This document shows, one piece after another, positions 40,994 to 48,042 of a DNA stretch of 64,000 nt (the first letter of the stretch is position 1; every line of letters starts with the position of its first letter). The translations under genes and the position numbers were made by a program. The stretch spans positions 54,191 through 118,190 of the forward strand of contig DVKB01000024.1 of the NCBI GenBank assembly GCA_018716305.1, in the 5' to 3' direction. The DNA is from Candidatus Scatomonas merdigallinarum (GTDB lineage: Bacteria; Bacillota; Clostridia; Lachnospirales; Lachnospiraceae). The notes below the pieces were generated by a model that was not told the origin of the DNA, did not search any database, and saw nothing but the letters and a program-made list of their open reading frames with translations.

Positions 40994-42400
40994 TTATTCT
41001 TTGCCGTCCCAGCAGTAAGTGCAGAGTCTGCACTTGTCGAGGCCCACGGATTCAATCATATCGTCCAGACGGTGATAGCGCAGGGAAGTAAAGTTCAGCT
41101 TTTTGCCGATCCTTTCTACCATATCTTTATACTCCGCGCTTTCCGGGTCGGAATAGCGGGAAAGATTCTCCGGCTCTTCCGTACCGTTCATTTCTTTGAT
41201 GACCCTGCGGGTGATCAGATCCATGACGGAGGTGGAACGGGAGAAGTTCAGGTATTTGCAGCCGTACACCAGAGGCGGGCAGGCCGGCCGCACATGCACC
41301 TCTTTGGCTCCGCTCTGGTAGAGAAATTCTGTCGTTTCCCGGAGCTGAGTTCCCCGGACAATGGAGTCGTCAATCAGCAGCAGGCTTCGGTTCTGGATCA
41401 GTTCGTGAACCGGGATCAGTTTCATTTTGGCGATCAGATCCCGCTTTTTCTGGATGGTGGGCATAAAGGACCGGGGCCAGGTAGGAGTATATTTAATAAA
41501 AGGCCTGGAAAATGGGATCCCCGATTCATTGGCATAGCCGATGGCATGGGCAGTTCCGGAATCCGGAACGCCGGCTACCGTATCCGGATGAGCGTCATCC
41601 CGTCTGGCCAGCATAGCGCCGCAGCGGCAGCGCATTTCCTCCACGCTGATTCCCTCGTAGGAGGAGGAGGGGTATCCGTAGTAGATCCACAGGAAGGTGC
41701 AGATCTTCATCTCTTTTCCCGGGGCCGAGAGGGTTTCAATCCCTTCGGGAGTCATGACGATAATCTCTCCGGGACCCAGTTCACGCTCTTCTGTGTAACC
41801 CAGATTCAGATAGGCGAAACTCTCAAAGGAGGCGCAGAAGGAATCCTTTTTGCGTCCAATGACCACAGGGGTCCTTCCAAGACGGTCTCTGGCCGCGTAG
41901 ATTCCTTTTGGCGTCAGGACCAGCAGCGTCATGGAACCATCGATGATTTCCTGGGCGTAGCGGATACCCTCAATCAGATTGCTCTTCTGATTAATTATAG
42001 AAGCTACAAGCTCTGTGGCGTTAATGTCGCCTCCGCTCATTTCCAGAAAATGAGAGTGGCCGGACGCAAACAGTTGGTTTACGATCTTATCTGTATTGTT
42101 GATTTTTCCCACGGTAACAATGGCGTAAGTGCCATGGTGGGAACGCACGATCAGCGGCTGGGGTTCGTAGTCTGAGATACAGCCGATTCCCATGGTGCCG
42201 TGCATTTCTGAAAAATCCTTATCGAACTTGGTTCGGAAAGGAGCGTTTTCTATATTGTGAATAGCCCGGTCAAATCCCTTTTCCCGATCATAGACAGCCA
42301 TTCCGGCCCGTCGGGTTCCCAGATGAGAATGATAGTCAGTCCCGAAAAACAGATCAAACATGCAATCTTCTTTTGAAGCAACTCCAAAAAATCCGCCCAT
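40994..42400 (-). CDS. Amidophosphoribosyltransferase paralogue lacking the N-terminal catalytic cysteine
   Basis: A 468-residue PurF-like protein. The Ntn glutaminase half is recognisable (GGFFGVASKEDC, LGTRRAGMAVYD, MSGGDINATELV), but the usual CGxxGI start is MGGFFGV. The nucleophile Cys is therefore replaced by Gly, and glutamine hydrolysis should fail. The phosphoribosyltransferase half has the PRPP loop LLLIDDSIVRGTQLRE and conserved PACPPLVYGC and DKCRLCTYC, which match Fe-S ligand positions of Bacillus-type PurF. ATG 42400 follows GGAGGAGAC. It may use free ammonia or another amine, or act as a regulator. A normal purF elsewhere in the genome is expected. Confidence 0.85.
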   Translation of the reverse strand: MGGFFGVASKEDCMFDLFFGTDYHSHLGTRRAGMAVYDREKGFDRAIHNIENAPFRTKFDKDFSEMHGTMGIGCISDYEPQPLIVRSHHGTYAIVTVGKINNTDKIVNQLFASGHSHFLEMSGGDINATELVASIINQKSNLIEGIRYAQEIIDGSMTLLVLTPKGIYAARDRLGRTPVVIGRKKDSFCASFESFAYLNLGYTEERELGPGEIIVMTPEGIETLSAPGKEMKICTFLWIYYGYPSSSYEGISVEEMRCRCGAMLARRDDAHPDTVAGVPDSGTAHAIGYANESGIPFSRPFIKYTPTWPRSFMPTIQKKRDLIAKMKLIPVHELIQNRSLLLIDDSIVRGTQLRETTEFLYQSGAKEVHVRPACPPLVYGCKYLNFSRSTSVMDLITRRVIKEMNGTEEPENLSRYSDPESAEYKDMVERIGKKLNFTSLRYHRLDDMIESVGLDKCRLCTYCWDGKE

Positions 42401-42522
42401 ATGTCTCCTCCGTTGTGTAAAATAAAGTCGAATCGCAGCAAATGCCGGGCTTCTGGAACAACGAATCGATGCACCGGAAAGCACAGGCGGATACATTATA
42501 GCATATTACTTTTTTTTATGCC

Positions 42523-42570
42523 AGAGAAATTTCAGAAGGGGGAGGAGGATATTTTACATGCCCGCTTGCC
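42523..42570 (+). repeat. Dispersed repeat, copy 1 (circularly permuted relative to copy 2)
   Basis: Two modules in the order GAGAAATTTCAGAAGGGG then GGATATTTTACATGCCCGCTTG. The same modules occur in the opposite order in the reverse complement of 44409-44460. It lies between the PurF-like gene and tRNA-Pro. Confidence 0.75.
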
Positions 42571-42587
42571 CCGCTGCCCGCAAAAAA

Positions 42588-42627
42588 ATAAGAACTTTCA
42601 CACTATAACAAGTCTGAAAGTTCTTAT
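42588..42627 (-). terminator. Terminator of the tRNA-Pro transcript
   Basis: A perfect 13-bp inverted repeat (42588-42600 with 42615-42627), followed on the minus strand by a run of T (complement of 42582-42588). Confidence 0.85.
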
Positions 42628-42639
42628 CTCAGCAGAAAA

Positions 42640-42714
42640 TCGGGGTAACAGGATTCGAACCTGCGACCTCACGGCCCCCAGCCGTGCGCTCTAGCCAAAC
42701 TGAGCCATACCCCG
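42640..42714 (-). tRNA. tRNA-Pro (anticodon GGG)
   Basis: Read on the minus strand, the acceptor stem is CGGGGTA with TACCCCG plus discriminator A. The D-arm is GGCTCAGTTTGGCTAGAGC and the anticodon stem-loop is CACGG-CTGGGGG-CCGTG (anticodon GGG). The T-arm contains GGTTCGAATCC. CCA is not encoded. It has its own promoter and terminator. Confidence 0.96.
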
Positions 42715-42732
42715 GATCACTCAACGAAGATT

Positions 42733-42761
42733 ATTATATACTAGAAGCAGGGAATTGTAAA
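42733..42761 (-). promoter_or_regulatory. tRNA-Pro promoter
   Basis: On the minus strand, TTTACA (complement of 42756-42761), 17 bases, then TATAAT (complement of 42733-42738), 19 bases before the tRNA. Confidence 0.85.
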
Positions 42762-42838
42762 GAGTTTTTTTGAAAATTTTAAAAATTTTTTTATCCCGCT
42801 TTTAGCTTCCGAAAAACTGCGGCTTTTAAGGAGACTGC

Positions 42839-42877
42839 AGAAATCGGGCAGAGGAATTTTTTCCCTGCCCGATTTCT
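42839..42877 (-). terminator. Hairpin downstream of trpB2
   Basis: A perfect 13-bp stem (AGAAATCGGGCAG at 42839-42851 with CTGCCCGATTTCT at 42865-42877) just past the trpB2 stop. No T tail follows on the minus strand, so termination is likely but not certain. Further A/T-rich sequence continues to 42762. Confidence 0.55.
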
Positions 42878-42885
42878 TAAATCTG

Positions 42886-44268
42886 TTACATCTGTTCCGG
42901 CACCCGGGGCAGTCCCGCAAATCCTGTTTCCAGATCCGCGTCTGTGGGAATGTAATCGGTCATCTCCCCATTGTTATACTTTTCATAGGCTGTCATATCA
43001 AAGTAGCCGGTTCCGGTAAGTCCGAACAGAATTGTCTTTTCCTCCCCTGTCTCTTTGCATTTCAAGGCCTCGTCGATGGCCACCCGGATAGCATGGCTGC
43101 TCTCCGGTGCCGGGAGAATTCCCTCCACCCGGGCGAACTGCTCGGCAGCCTGGAATACGGCCGTCTGCTCTACCGCTCTGGCTTCCATGAGGCCATCATG
43201 GTACAGCTGGGACAGAATAGAACTCATGCCGTGATACCGAAGCCCTCCTGCGTGGTTGGCGGAAGGAATAAAGCCGCTGCCCAGCGTGTACATTTTTGCC
43301 AGAGGACAGATCTTTCCGGTATCACAGAAATCATAGGCGAATTTTCCTCTTGTGAAACTGGGGCAGGAGGCCGGTTCTACGGCGATAATCTGGTAATCCG
43401 CTTCTCCCCGGAGTTTTTCTCCCGCAAAAGGAGAGATCAGCCCTCCCAGATTGGAGCCGCCCCCGGCGCAGCCGATAATCACATCCGGCTTAATGCCGTA
43501 TTTCTCCATGGCAGTTTTGGTTTCCAGCCCAATGACTGTCTGGTGCAGAAGAACCTGGTTCAGGACGCTGCCCAGAACATAGCGGTAACCCTCCTGTGAG
43601 GTAGCGGCCTCCACCGCTTCACTGATGGCGCAGCCAAGGCTTCCGGAGGTTCCCGGATGCTCTGCCAGGATCTTTCTGCCAACTTCCGTGGTATCGGAGG
43701 GAGAGGGAGTTACGGTGGCGCCGTAGGTGCGCATAACTTCCCGGCGGAAAGGCTTCTGTTCATAAGAAACCTTTACCATATAAACCTTGCAGTCCAGGTC
43801 AAAATACGCGCAGGCCATGGACAGAGCAGTTCCCCACTGTCCGGCTCCTGTTTCGGTAGTCACTCCTTTGAGTCCCTGCTTCTTGGCGTAGTAAGCCTGG
43901 GCGATGGCGGAATTCAGTTTATGACTGCCGCTGGTATTGTTTCCCTCAAATTTGTAGTAGATCTTCGCCGGAGTACCCAGCTTTTTCTCCAGACAGTACG
44001 CCCGCACCAGAGGGGAGGGGCGGTACATTTTATAAAAGTTTACGATCTCCTCCGGGATATCAATCCACGGATCCGTATCGTCCAGTTCCTGCTTTACCAG
44101 CTCTTTGCAGAACACCGGCTCCAGTTCCTCTGCTGTCATGGGTTTGAATGTCGCCGGATTCAGCAGAGGCGCAGGTTTATTTTTCATATCAGCCCGCACA
44201 TTATACCATTGTTTTGGAAGTTCACTTTCTTCCAAATAGATCTTGTACGGGATCTCTCGGTTTGCCAT
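42886..44268 (-). CDS. trpB2: TrpB2-type tryptophan synthase beta-like PLP enzyme
   Basis: A 460-residue PLP enzyme of the TrpB2 clade, longer than the ~400-residue TrpB1 because of the N-terminal extension (IPYKIYLEESELPKQWYNVRADM). The PLP lysine is in NNTSGSHKLNSAIAQAYYAK, followed by TETGAGQWGTALSMACAYF and the phosphate-binding GCAGGGSNLGG. The C-terminal LFGLTGTGYFDM is typical of the clade. It condenses serine with indole; no trpA is adjacent, so it may act alone or salvage indole. ATG 44268 is 9 bases from AGGAGG; another ATG six bases upstream (44274) lies too close to it. Confidence 0.93.
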   Translation of the reverse strand: MANREIPYKIYLEESELPKQWYNVRADMKNKPAPLLNPATFKPMTAEELEPVFCKELVKQELDDTDPWIDIPEEIVNFYKMYRPSPLVRAYCLEKKLGTPAKIYYKFEGNNTSGSHKLNSAIAQAYYAKKQGLKGVTTETGAGQWGTALSMACAYFDLDCKVYMVKVSYEQKPFRREVMRTYGATVTPSPSDTTEVGRKILAEHPGTSGSLGCAISEAVEAATSQEGYRYVLGSVLNQVLLHQTVIGLETKTAMEKYGIKPDVIIGCAGGGSNLGGLISPFAGEKLRGEADYQIIAVEPASCPSFTRGKFAYDFCDTGKICPLAKMYTLGSGFIPSANHAGGLRYHGMSSILSQLYHDGLMEARAVEQTAVFQAAEQFARVEGILPAPESSHAIRVAIDEALKCKETGEEKTILFGLTGTGYFDMTAYEKYNNGEMTDYIPTDADLETGFAGLPRVPEQM

Positions 44269-44335
44269 ATCCATATTCCTCCTGTGATTCACTTATTTTC
44301 CTTTCAGTGTCTGTATAGACCCCTGTTCCTCTGCT

Positions 44336-44364
44336 ATTTTACCATGCTAAAGTATATATGTCAC
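44336..44364 (-). promoter_or_regulatory. trpB2 promoter
   Basis: On the minus strand, GTGACA (complement of 44359-44364), 17 bases, then TAAAAT (complement of 44336-44341) with a TGG extended -10. Confidence 0.6.
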
Positions 44365-44408
44365 GAAATTTTTCAGATTTTCCAAGGCGCGCAAAAATCC
44401 GGAGGCTC

Positions 44409-44460
44409 TCCTCCCACCCCTTCTGAAATTTCTCTGTCAAGCGGGCATGTAAAATATCCT
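44409..44460 (-). repeat. Dispersed repeat, copy 2 (modules in swapped order)
   Basis: On the minus strand the order is AGGATATTTTACATGCCCGC then CAGAGAAATTTCAGAAGGGG. Copy 1 at 42523 has these two blocks in the reverse order, as expected if both derive from a tandem array. It occupies most of the 359-base gap before the coiled-coil gene, together with the promoters on each side. Confidence 0.75.
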
Positions 44461-44489
44461 TTGACCTTGCGTCTGCGGTATGATACAAT
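44461..44489 (+). promoter_or_regulatory. Promoter of the heptad-repeat protein gene
   Basis: TTGACC (44461-44466), a 17-base spacer and TACAAT (44484-44489). It starts exactly at the edge of the repeat element, giving a leader of ~130 bases. Confidence 0.75.
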
Positions 44490-44627
44490 AATTTTACACT
44501 TCGGAACAGGAAATTCTTCCGGTTCCGCAATGCTTCCGAACCTGTAAGAAAGATATAGGGTTTGGACAGATCTTTTGCACCATTTAGGTGAAATTCTTTT
44601 ATTCCATAAGATAGGAGGGATATCTTT

Positions 44628-45134
44628 ATGACAGCAAACGAAAAACTGGATGTTCTGATTACAAAAATGGATGAATTCGGCAGAGAACTGGCATCTTTAA
44701 AGAGGGAAGTCTCGGAACTGAAACAGGAAGTCTTGGAACTGAAACAGGAAGTCTCGGAACTGAAACAGGAAGTCTCGGAACTGAAACAGGAAGTCTCGGA
44801 ACTGAAACAGGAAGTCTCGGAACTGAAACAGGATGTATCGGAGTTGAAACAGGAAGTCTCAGAGTTAAAGAGAGATGTATCAGATCTGAAGAGCAGAATG
44901 ACTTCTGTGGAAAAAGAGCTTGCTGAATGGAACGAAAAGGGGGCGCTTAAGACGGATCTAGCCGCTTTGCAGGAAACGGTATGCAAAAATTATGATATGC
45001 TCCAGGAATTTTATGTGTATCAGAAAGAATGGAATGCGGAAACTTCTGACCGCCTTAAAATTATAGAGGGAAGGCTGGACATGCATGACAGCCAGATTGC
45101 CCGCAATACGGCGGATTTAAAGAAACTGGCTTGA
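44628..45134 (+). CDS. Heptad-repeat coiled-coil protein
   Basis: A 168-residue soluble protein. Residues ~27-89 are nine successive heptads of the type EVSELKQ, a textbook coiled coil. A helical C-terminal half follows (KTDLAALQETVCKNYDMLQEF, RLKIIEGRLDMHDSQIARNT). The head (NEKLDVLITKMDEFGREL) resembles short proteins found widely in Firmicutes with variable numbers of such repeats. It has no signal or membrane segment. AGGAGGGATATC at 44612-44623 gives the start. The repeat DNA is a 21-bp tandem array prone to length change. Function is unknown; oligomerisation is likely. Confidence 0.85.
   Translation: MTANEKLDVLITKMDEFGRELASLKREVSELKQEVLELKQEVSELKQEVSELKQEVSELKQEVSELKQDVSELKQEVSELKRDVSDLKSRMTSVEKELAEWNEKGALKTDLAALQETVCKNYDMLQEFYVYQKEWNAETSDRLKIIEGRLDMHDSQIARNTADLKKLA
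44706..44894 (+). repeat. 21-bp tandem repeat inside the coiled-coil gene (nine units)
   Basis: The unit is GAAGTCTCGGAACTGAAACA plus G. Units 1-6 (44706-44831) are nearly identical; units 7-9 are diverged. Each encodes one heptad, so copy changes keep the frame. Confidence 0.92.
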
Positions 45135-45580
45135 AATCTGATGAGCTTTTAGGATTGCGGGAGTGCGAAGCGCGGAGCAAGCCGTGTCTCATGCCCATTT
45201 GCCGGGCTGCTCATCGAATGAAATAGGGCGCAACGTCCGTGGGAAACTGTGGGCCTTGCGCTTTTTTTGCGGGATGCGCCTGGCAGGCTGCAGCCGGATC
45301 TGCCCGCGGCATCACGCCGGTCGCGCAGGGGAGGAGATTGTATTTTTTATGGGGCTGTGGCTGCGGCAGAAGGGTTGCTGCTGGCGGTTTTTGGAAGATT
45401 TAGTAGAAAAATCTATTTCTGGGCACATCTTTTATTTAATATTCACAATTTGTTAAAGATATTCACGAAAAAATATGATATGATGAGACAAGCGAAAAAG
45501 AGGCATGAATGATAAAGCGTAGTAGTTCTGGTGCCAAACAGGGGGGATTTTACGTACAGAGTCAGTAAAGGGGAAGCAGA
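45135..45580 (+). other. Intergenic stretch with repeat remnant and promoter
   Basis: I see no convincing gene here. It contains a copy of the 59413-type repeat at 45150-45214, a weak GCGCAA/TTGCGC hairpin followed by T-run at 45229-45268, and a promoter for the next gene: TTGTTA (45450-45455), 18 bases, TATGAT (45474-45479). Confidence 0.6.
45150..45214 (+). repeat. Dispersed repeat, left half of the 59413-type element
   Basis: Starts TAGGATTGCGGGAGTGCGAA and continues GCGGAGCAAGCCGTGTCTC, then ATGCCCATTTGCCGGGCTGC. It matches the left inverted end and following ~30 bases of 59413-59557. The right end is absent. Confidence 0.8.
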
Positions 45581-46204
45581 GTGAAAGTAAAAATATACAG
45601 CAGACTTTTTAGGGAGCAGAGCGAATATCTCTACCGGATTGCGTATTTTTACCTGGGGGAAGAAAAGATGGCCCTGGAGGCGGTTAAAAAGGCTGCCTGC
45701 GAGGAATACGGGAAGATTCGAAACCTGGAAGACGGACAGCCTTTTAAGCTCCAGATTACCCGGGGAATGCTGGCGGACAGCACCATCAATCAGAAACCAA
45801 ACCGGTATCTGACCGCTTTGTATCTGCGTCATATGCAGAAAATGGAGATTTCAGAAATCGCTTATGCCATGGACATTCCGGAGGGTTCGGTAAAGGCCTA
45901 TCTGAACCGGGCGAAGACAGAGATGCGTCAGGATACAGCGGGGATCGGACTGGAAGTCCGCCGCGTCACGGGAATTGAAATTCCGGAAACCCTTCCCGCG
46001 GCAGTGGAGGAAGGGCTGGAGGCGTTGGACAGCCGGGAACTGGCATCTTCCAGGAGAAAAAAATGGAAGCTTTGTATCTCCGGAGCGGCTTTGGCTGTTT
46101 TGGCGGGGCTTTTGATCCTGGGGATCTATTCCGGCTTGAGGAAAAGTCCGGAGGACAGTCAGAGTCAGCTGACTGTCCATATGGAGTCACAGATAGAGGA
46201 GTAA
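45581..46204 (+). CDS. Sigma-70-like (ECF-type) protein with C-terminal membrane anchor
   Basis: A 207-residue protein. The N-terminal ~60 residues (LFREQSEYLYRIAYFYLGEE) look like a much-reduced sigma region 2. Residues ~75-115 (TALYLRHMQKMEISEIAYAMDIPEGSVKAYLNRAKTEMR; key part ISEIAYAMDIPEGSVKAYL) are a sigma region 4 helix-turn-helix. A single membrane helix (LCISGAALAVLAGLLILGIYSG) follows near 165-187. Such sigma-plus-anchor fusion is unusual; it may be self-sequestering at the membrane. The start is GTG 45581 with AAAGGGGAAG upstream. A terminator follows. Confidence 0.75.
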   Translation: MKVKIYSRLFREQSEYLYRIAYFYLGEEKMALEAVKKAACEEYGKIRNLEDGQPFKLQITRGMLADSTINQKPNRYLTALYLRHMQKMEISEIAYAMDIPEGSVKAYLNRAKTEMRQDTAGIGLEVRRVTGIEIPETLPAAVEEGLEALDSRELASSRRKKWKLCISGAALAVLAGLLILGIYSGLRKSPEDSQSQLTVHMESQIEE

Positions 46205-46205
46205 A

Positions 46206-46243
46206 AAAACAGGAGCAGACAGAAAATGGTCTGCTCCTGTTTT
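46206..46243. terminator. Bidirectional terminator after the sigma-like gene
   Basis: A perfect 15-bp stem (AAAACAGGAGCAGAC at 46206-46220 and GTCTGCTCCTGTTTT at 46229-46243) between convergent genes. Confidence 0.9.
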
Positions 46244-46263
46244 GTCATCCCTGTGTTCAGGGT

Positions 46264-48042
46264 TCAGGAGGGAGCGAACTGGCTGTTGTAGAGTTCCGCG
46301 TAGAAGCCGCCCTGCTTCAGCAGAGTTTCATGATCCCCCTGTTCCAGGATATGTCCGTCTTTCATAACCAGGATCACATCCGCCTCTCGGATGGTGGAAA
46401 GACGGTGAGCCACAATAAAGCTGGTGCGGCCCTTCATCATTTCCGCGAAAGCCTTCTGAATGCGGATCTCCGTCATAGTGTCAATGGAAGAGGTGGCTTC
46501 GTCCAGAATCAGCATAGGAGGAAGCCGCAGCATAACACGGGCAATGCACAGCAGCTGCTTCTGTCCCTGGGAAAGGCTGCCGCCCTCCTCGCCGATCACC
46601 GTGTCATAGCCCTCCGGGAGACGCATAATGAAACTGTGGGCGTGCGCCTTTTTAGCGGCCCGGATTATGTCTTCTTCCGCGGCGCCGGGACAGCCGTAAG
46701 TGATATTTTCCCGGATTGTGGCGGATTTCAGCCAGGTTTCCTGGAGAACCATTCCATAATTGGACCGAAGGCTCTGACGGCTCACTTTTCGGATATCTTG
46801 TCCCTCTACGCGGATCGCGCCGCTGTCTGTGTCGTAGAAACGCATCAGCAGATTGATGAGAGTTGTTTTTCCGCAGCCGGTAGGACCGACCACGGCGATC
46901 CGCTGGCCGGGCTTTACATGGAGATTGAAATCCTCGATCAGTTTTTTGTCCGGAGTATAGGAAAAGAAAACGTGTTCCAGATCCACCTGGCCTCTGACCT
47001 GTCCCAGAGAAGCTTGGGCTTCGTCATCCGGGAGAATTTCCTGATCCAGCAGCTCAAAGACCCGGCCCGCGGAGGCCAGAGAGTTCTGGAATTCCGTAAT
47101 TACCCCTGTGATCTCATTAAAGGGCTTCGTGTACTGGTTGGTGTAGGAGAGAAAGCTGGAAAGCTGTCCCACGGACAGGCCTCCTCCGATGACAGTAAAA
47201 CATCCGGCAATGGTAACCCCGGCATAGATGGCGGAGTACATGAATCGTGTGGCCGGATTGGTCAGAGAGGAGAAAAAGGTTGCTTTCAGGCTGTACCCGG
47301 CCAGGCGACCGTTGATTTCCTCAAATTCTTTCCGGGCTTCCTCCTGATGGTCAAAAGCGATAACTGTTTTCAGATTCCCCAGCATTTCATCTGTCAGGGC
47401 TGTAAGCTCCCCTCTGGTTTCAGACTGTTTCCGGAACATGGAAAAGGTTCTTTTGGAGATAAAGCCCGCGATGAGAAAGGACAGGGGGCTTAAAACCACC
47501 ACCACAAGCGTAATCAGCGGGTGGATGGAGAGCATAAACAGGATGGTTCCCGCTATTGTAACCACTCCGGTAAACAGCTGGGTAAAGCCCATGAGAAGTC
47601 CGTCGGAAAATTGTTCGATGTCGGTAATGACCCGGCTGATCAGATCTCCGGCCGGATGCGCATCGATATAGGAAAGAGGAAGCTTCTGCAGATGTCGGAA
47701 GGCGCGGATCCGCAGATCCTGGACAATATGGTAGGTAATCTTATTATTGATATGGTTCATCAGCCACTGGGATCCCGCGGTCAGCAGAATGCAGACCAGA
47801 ATATTCCGGATGATTTCCAGCAGTCCCTCAAAATCCACCAATCCCCGGTCAATAATCCGGTCAACACCCCGGCCGGTGAGAATGGGGATATAGAGAGTCA
47901 GCACGACAGAAATCACCGCCAGAAGCAGGGAGAGAACCACCAGCAGGCGGTAGGGGCGGATGCTTTTTAAAATCTTTCCCAGGATTCTGCGGGTATCCAT
48001 GCCGGAGCCCGCTGATTTTTCAGAAGTCCGTTTTTTTGCCAT
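46264..48042 (-). CDS. ABC exporter half-transporter, catalytic Walker B subunit
   Basis: A 592-residue fusion of a six-helix membrane domain (~25-330) and an ATPase. Walker A is GPTGCGKTTLINLLMR and the D-loop region is LILDEATSSIDTMTE with intact catalytic Glu. The signature is LSQGQKQ instead of LSGGQ. Together with the upstream half-transporter, whose Walker B has lost the Glu, it forms the asymmetric heterodimer known from BmrCD/LmrCD/TM287-288. The start ATG 48042 overlaps the upstream gene by 23 bases. Role: export of drugs, lipids or peptides; the substrate is not readable. Confidence 0.93.
   Translation of the reverse strand: MAKKRTSEKSAGSGMDTRRILGKILKSIRPYRLLVVLSLLLAVISVVLTLYIPILTGRGVDRIIDRGLVDFEGLLEIIRNILVCILLTAGSQWLMNHINNKITYHIVQDLRIRAFRHLQKLPLSYIDAHPAGDLISRVITDIEQFSDGLLMGFTQLFTGVVTIAGTILFMLSIHPLITLVVVVLSPLSFLIAGFISKRTFSMFRKQSETRGELTALTDEMLGNLKTVIAFDHQEEARKEFEEINGRLAGYSLKATFFSSLTNPATRFMYSAIYAGVTIAGCFTVIGGGLSVGQLSSFLSYTNQYTKPFNEITGVITEFQNSLASAGRVFELLDQEILPDDEAQASLGQVRGQVDLEHVFFSYTPDKKLIEDFNLHVKPGQRIAVVGPTGCGKTTLINLLMRFYDTDSGAIRVEGQDIRKVSRQSLRSNYGMVLQETWLKSATIRENITYGCPGAAEEDIIRAAKKAHAHSFIMRLPEGYDTVIGEEGGSLSQGQKQLLCIARVMLRLPPMLILDEATSSIDTMTEIRIQKAFAEMMKGRTSFIVAHRLSTIREADVILVMKDGHILEQGDHETLLKQGGFYAELYNSQFAPS

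Noticed and set aside
44706..44894. CRISPR-like array
   Set aside because: The 21-bp units are contiguous without spacers and encode heptads; no cas genes are present.
44339..44986. Minus-strand frame with serine/cysteine repeats opposite the heptad-repeat gene
   Set aside because: The repetitive protein is the mirror of the 21-bp array; the plus strand has the promoter, ribosome site and coiled-coil pattern.
45163..45512. Small plus-strand frames in the 45.1-45.5 kb gap
   Set aside because: They cross a dispersed repeat, have no convincing ribosome site and show no recognisable domain.
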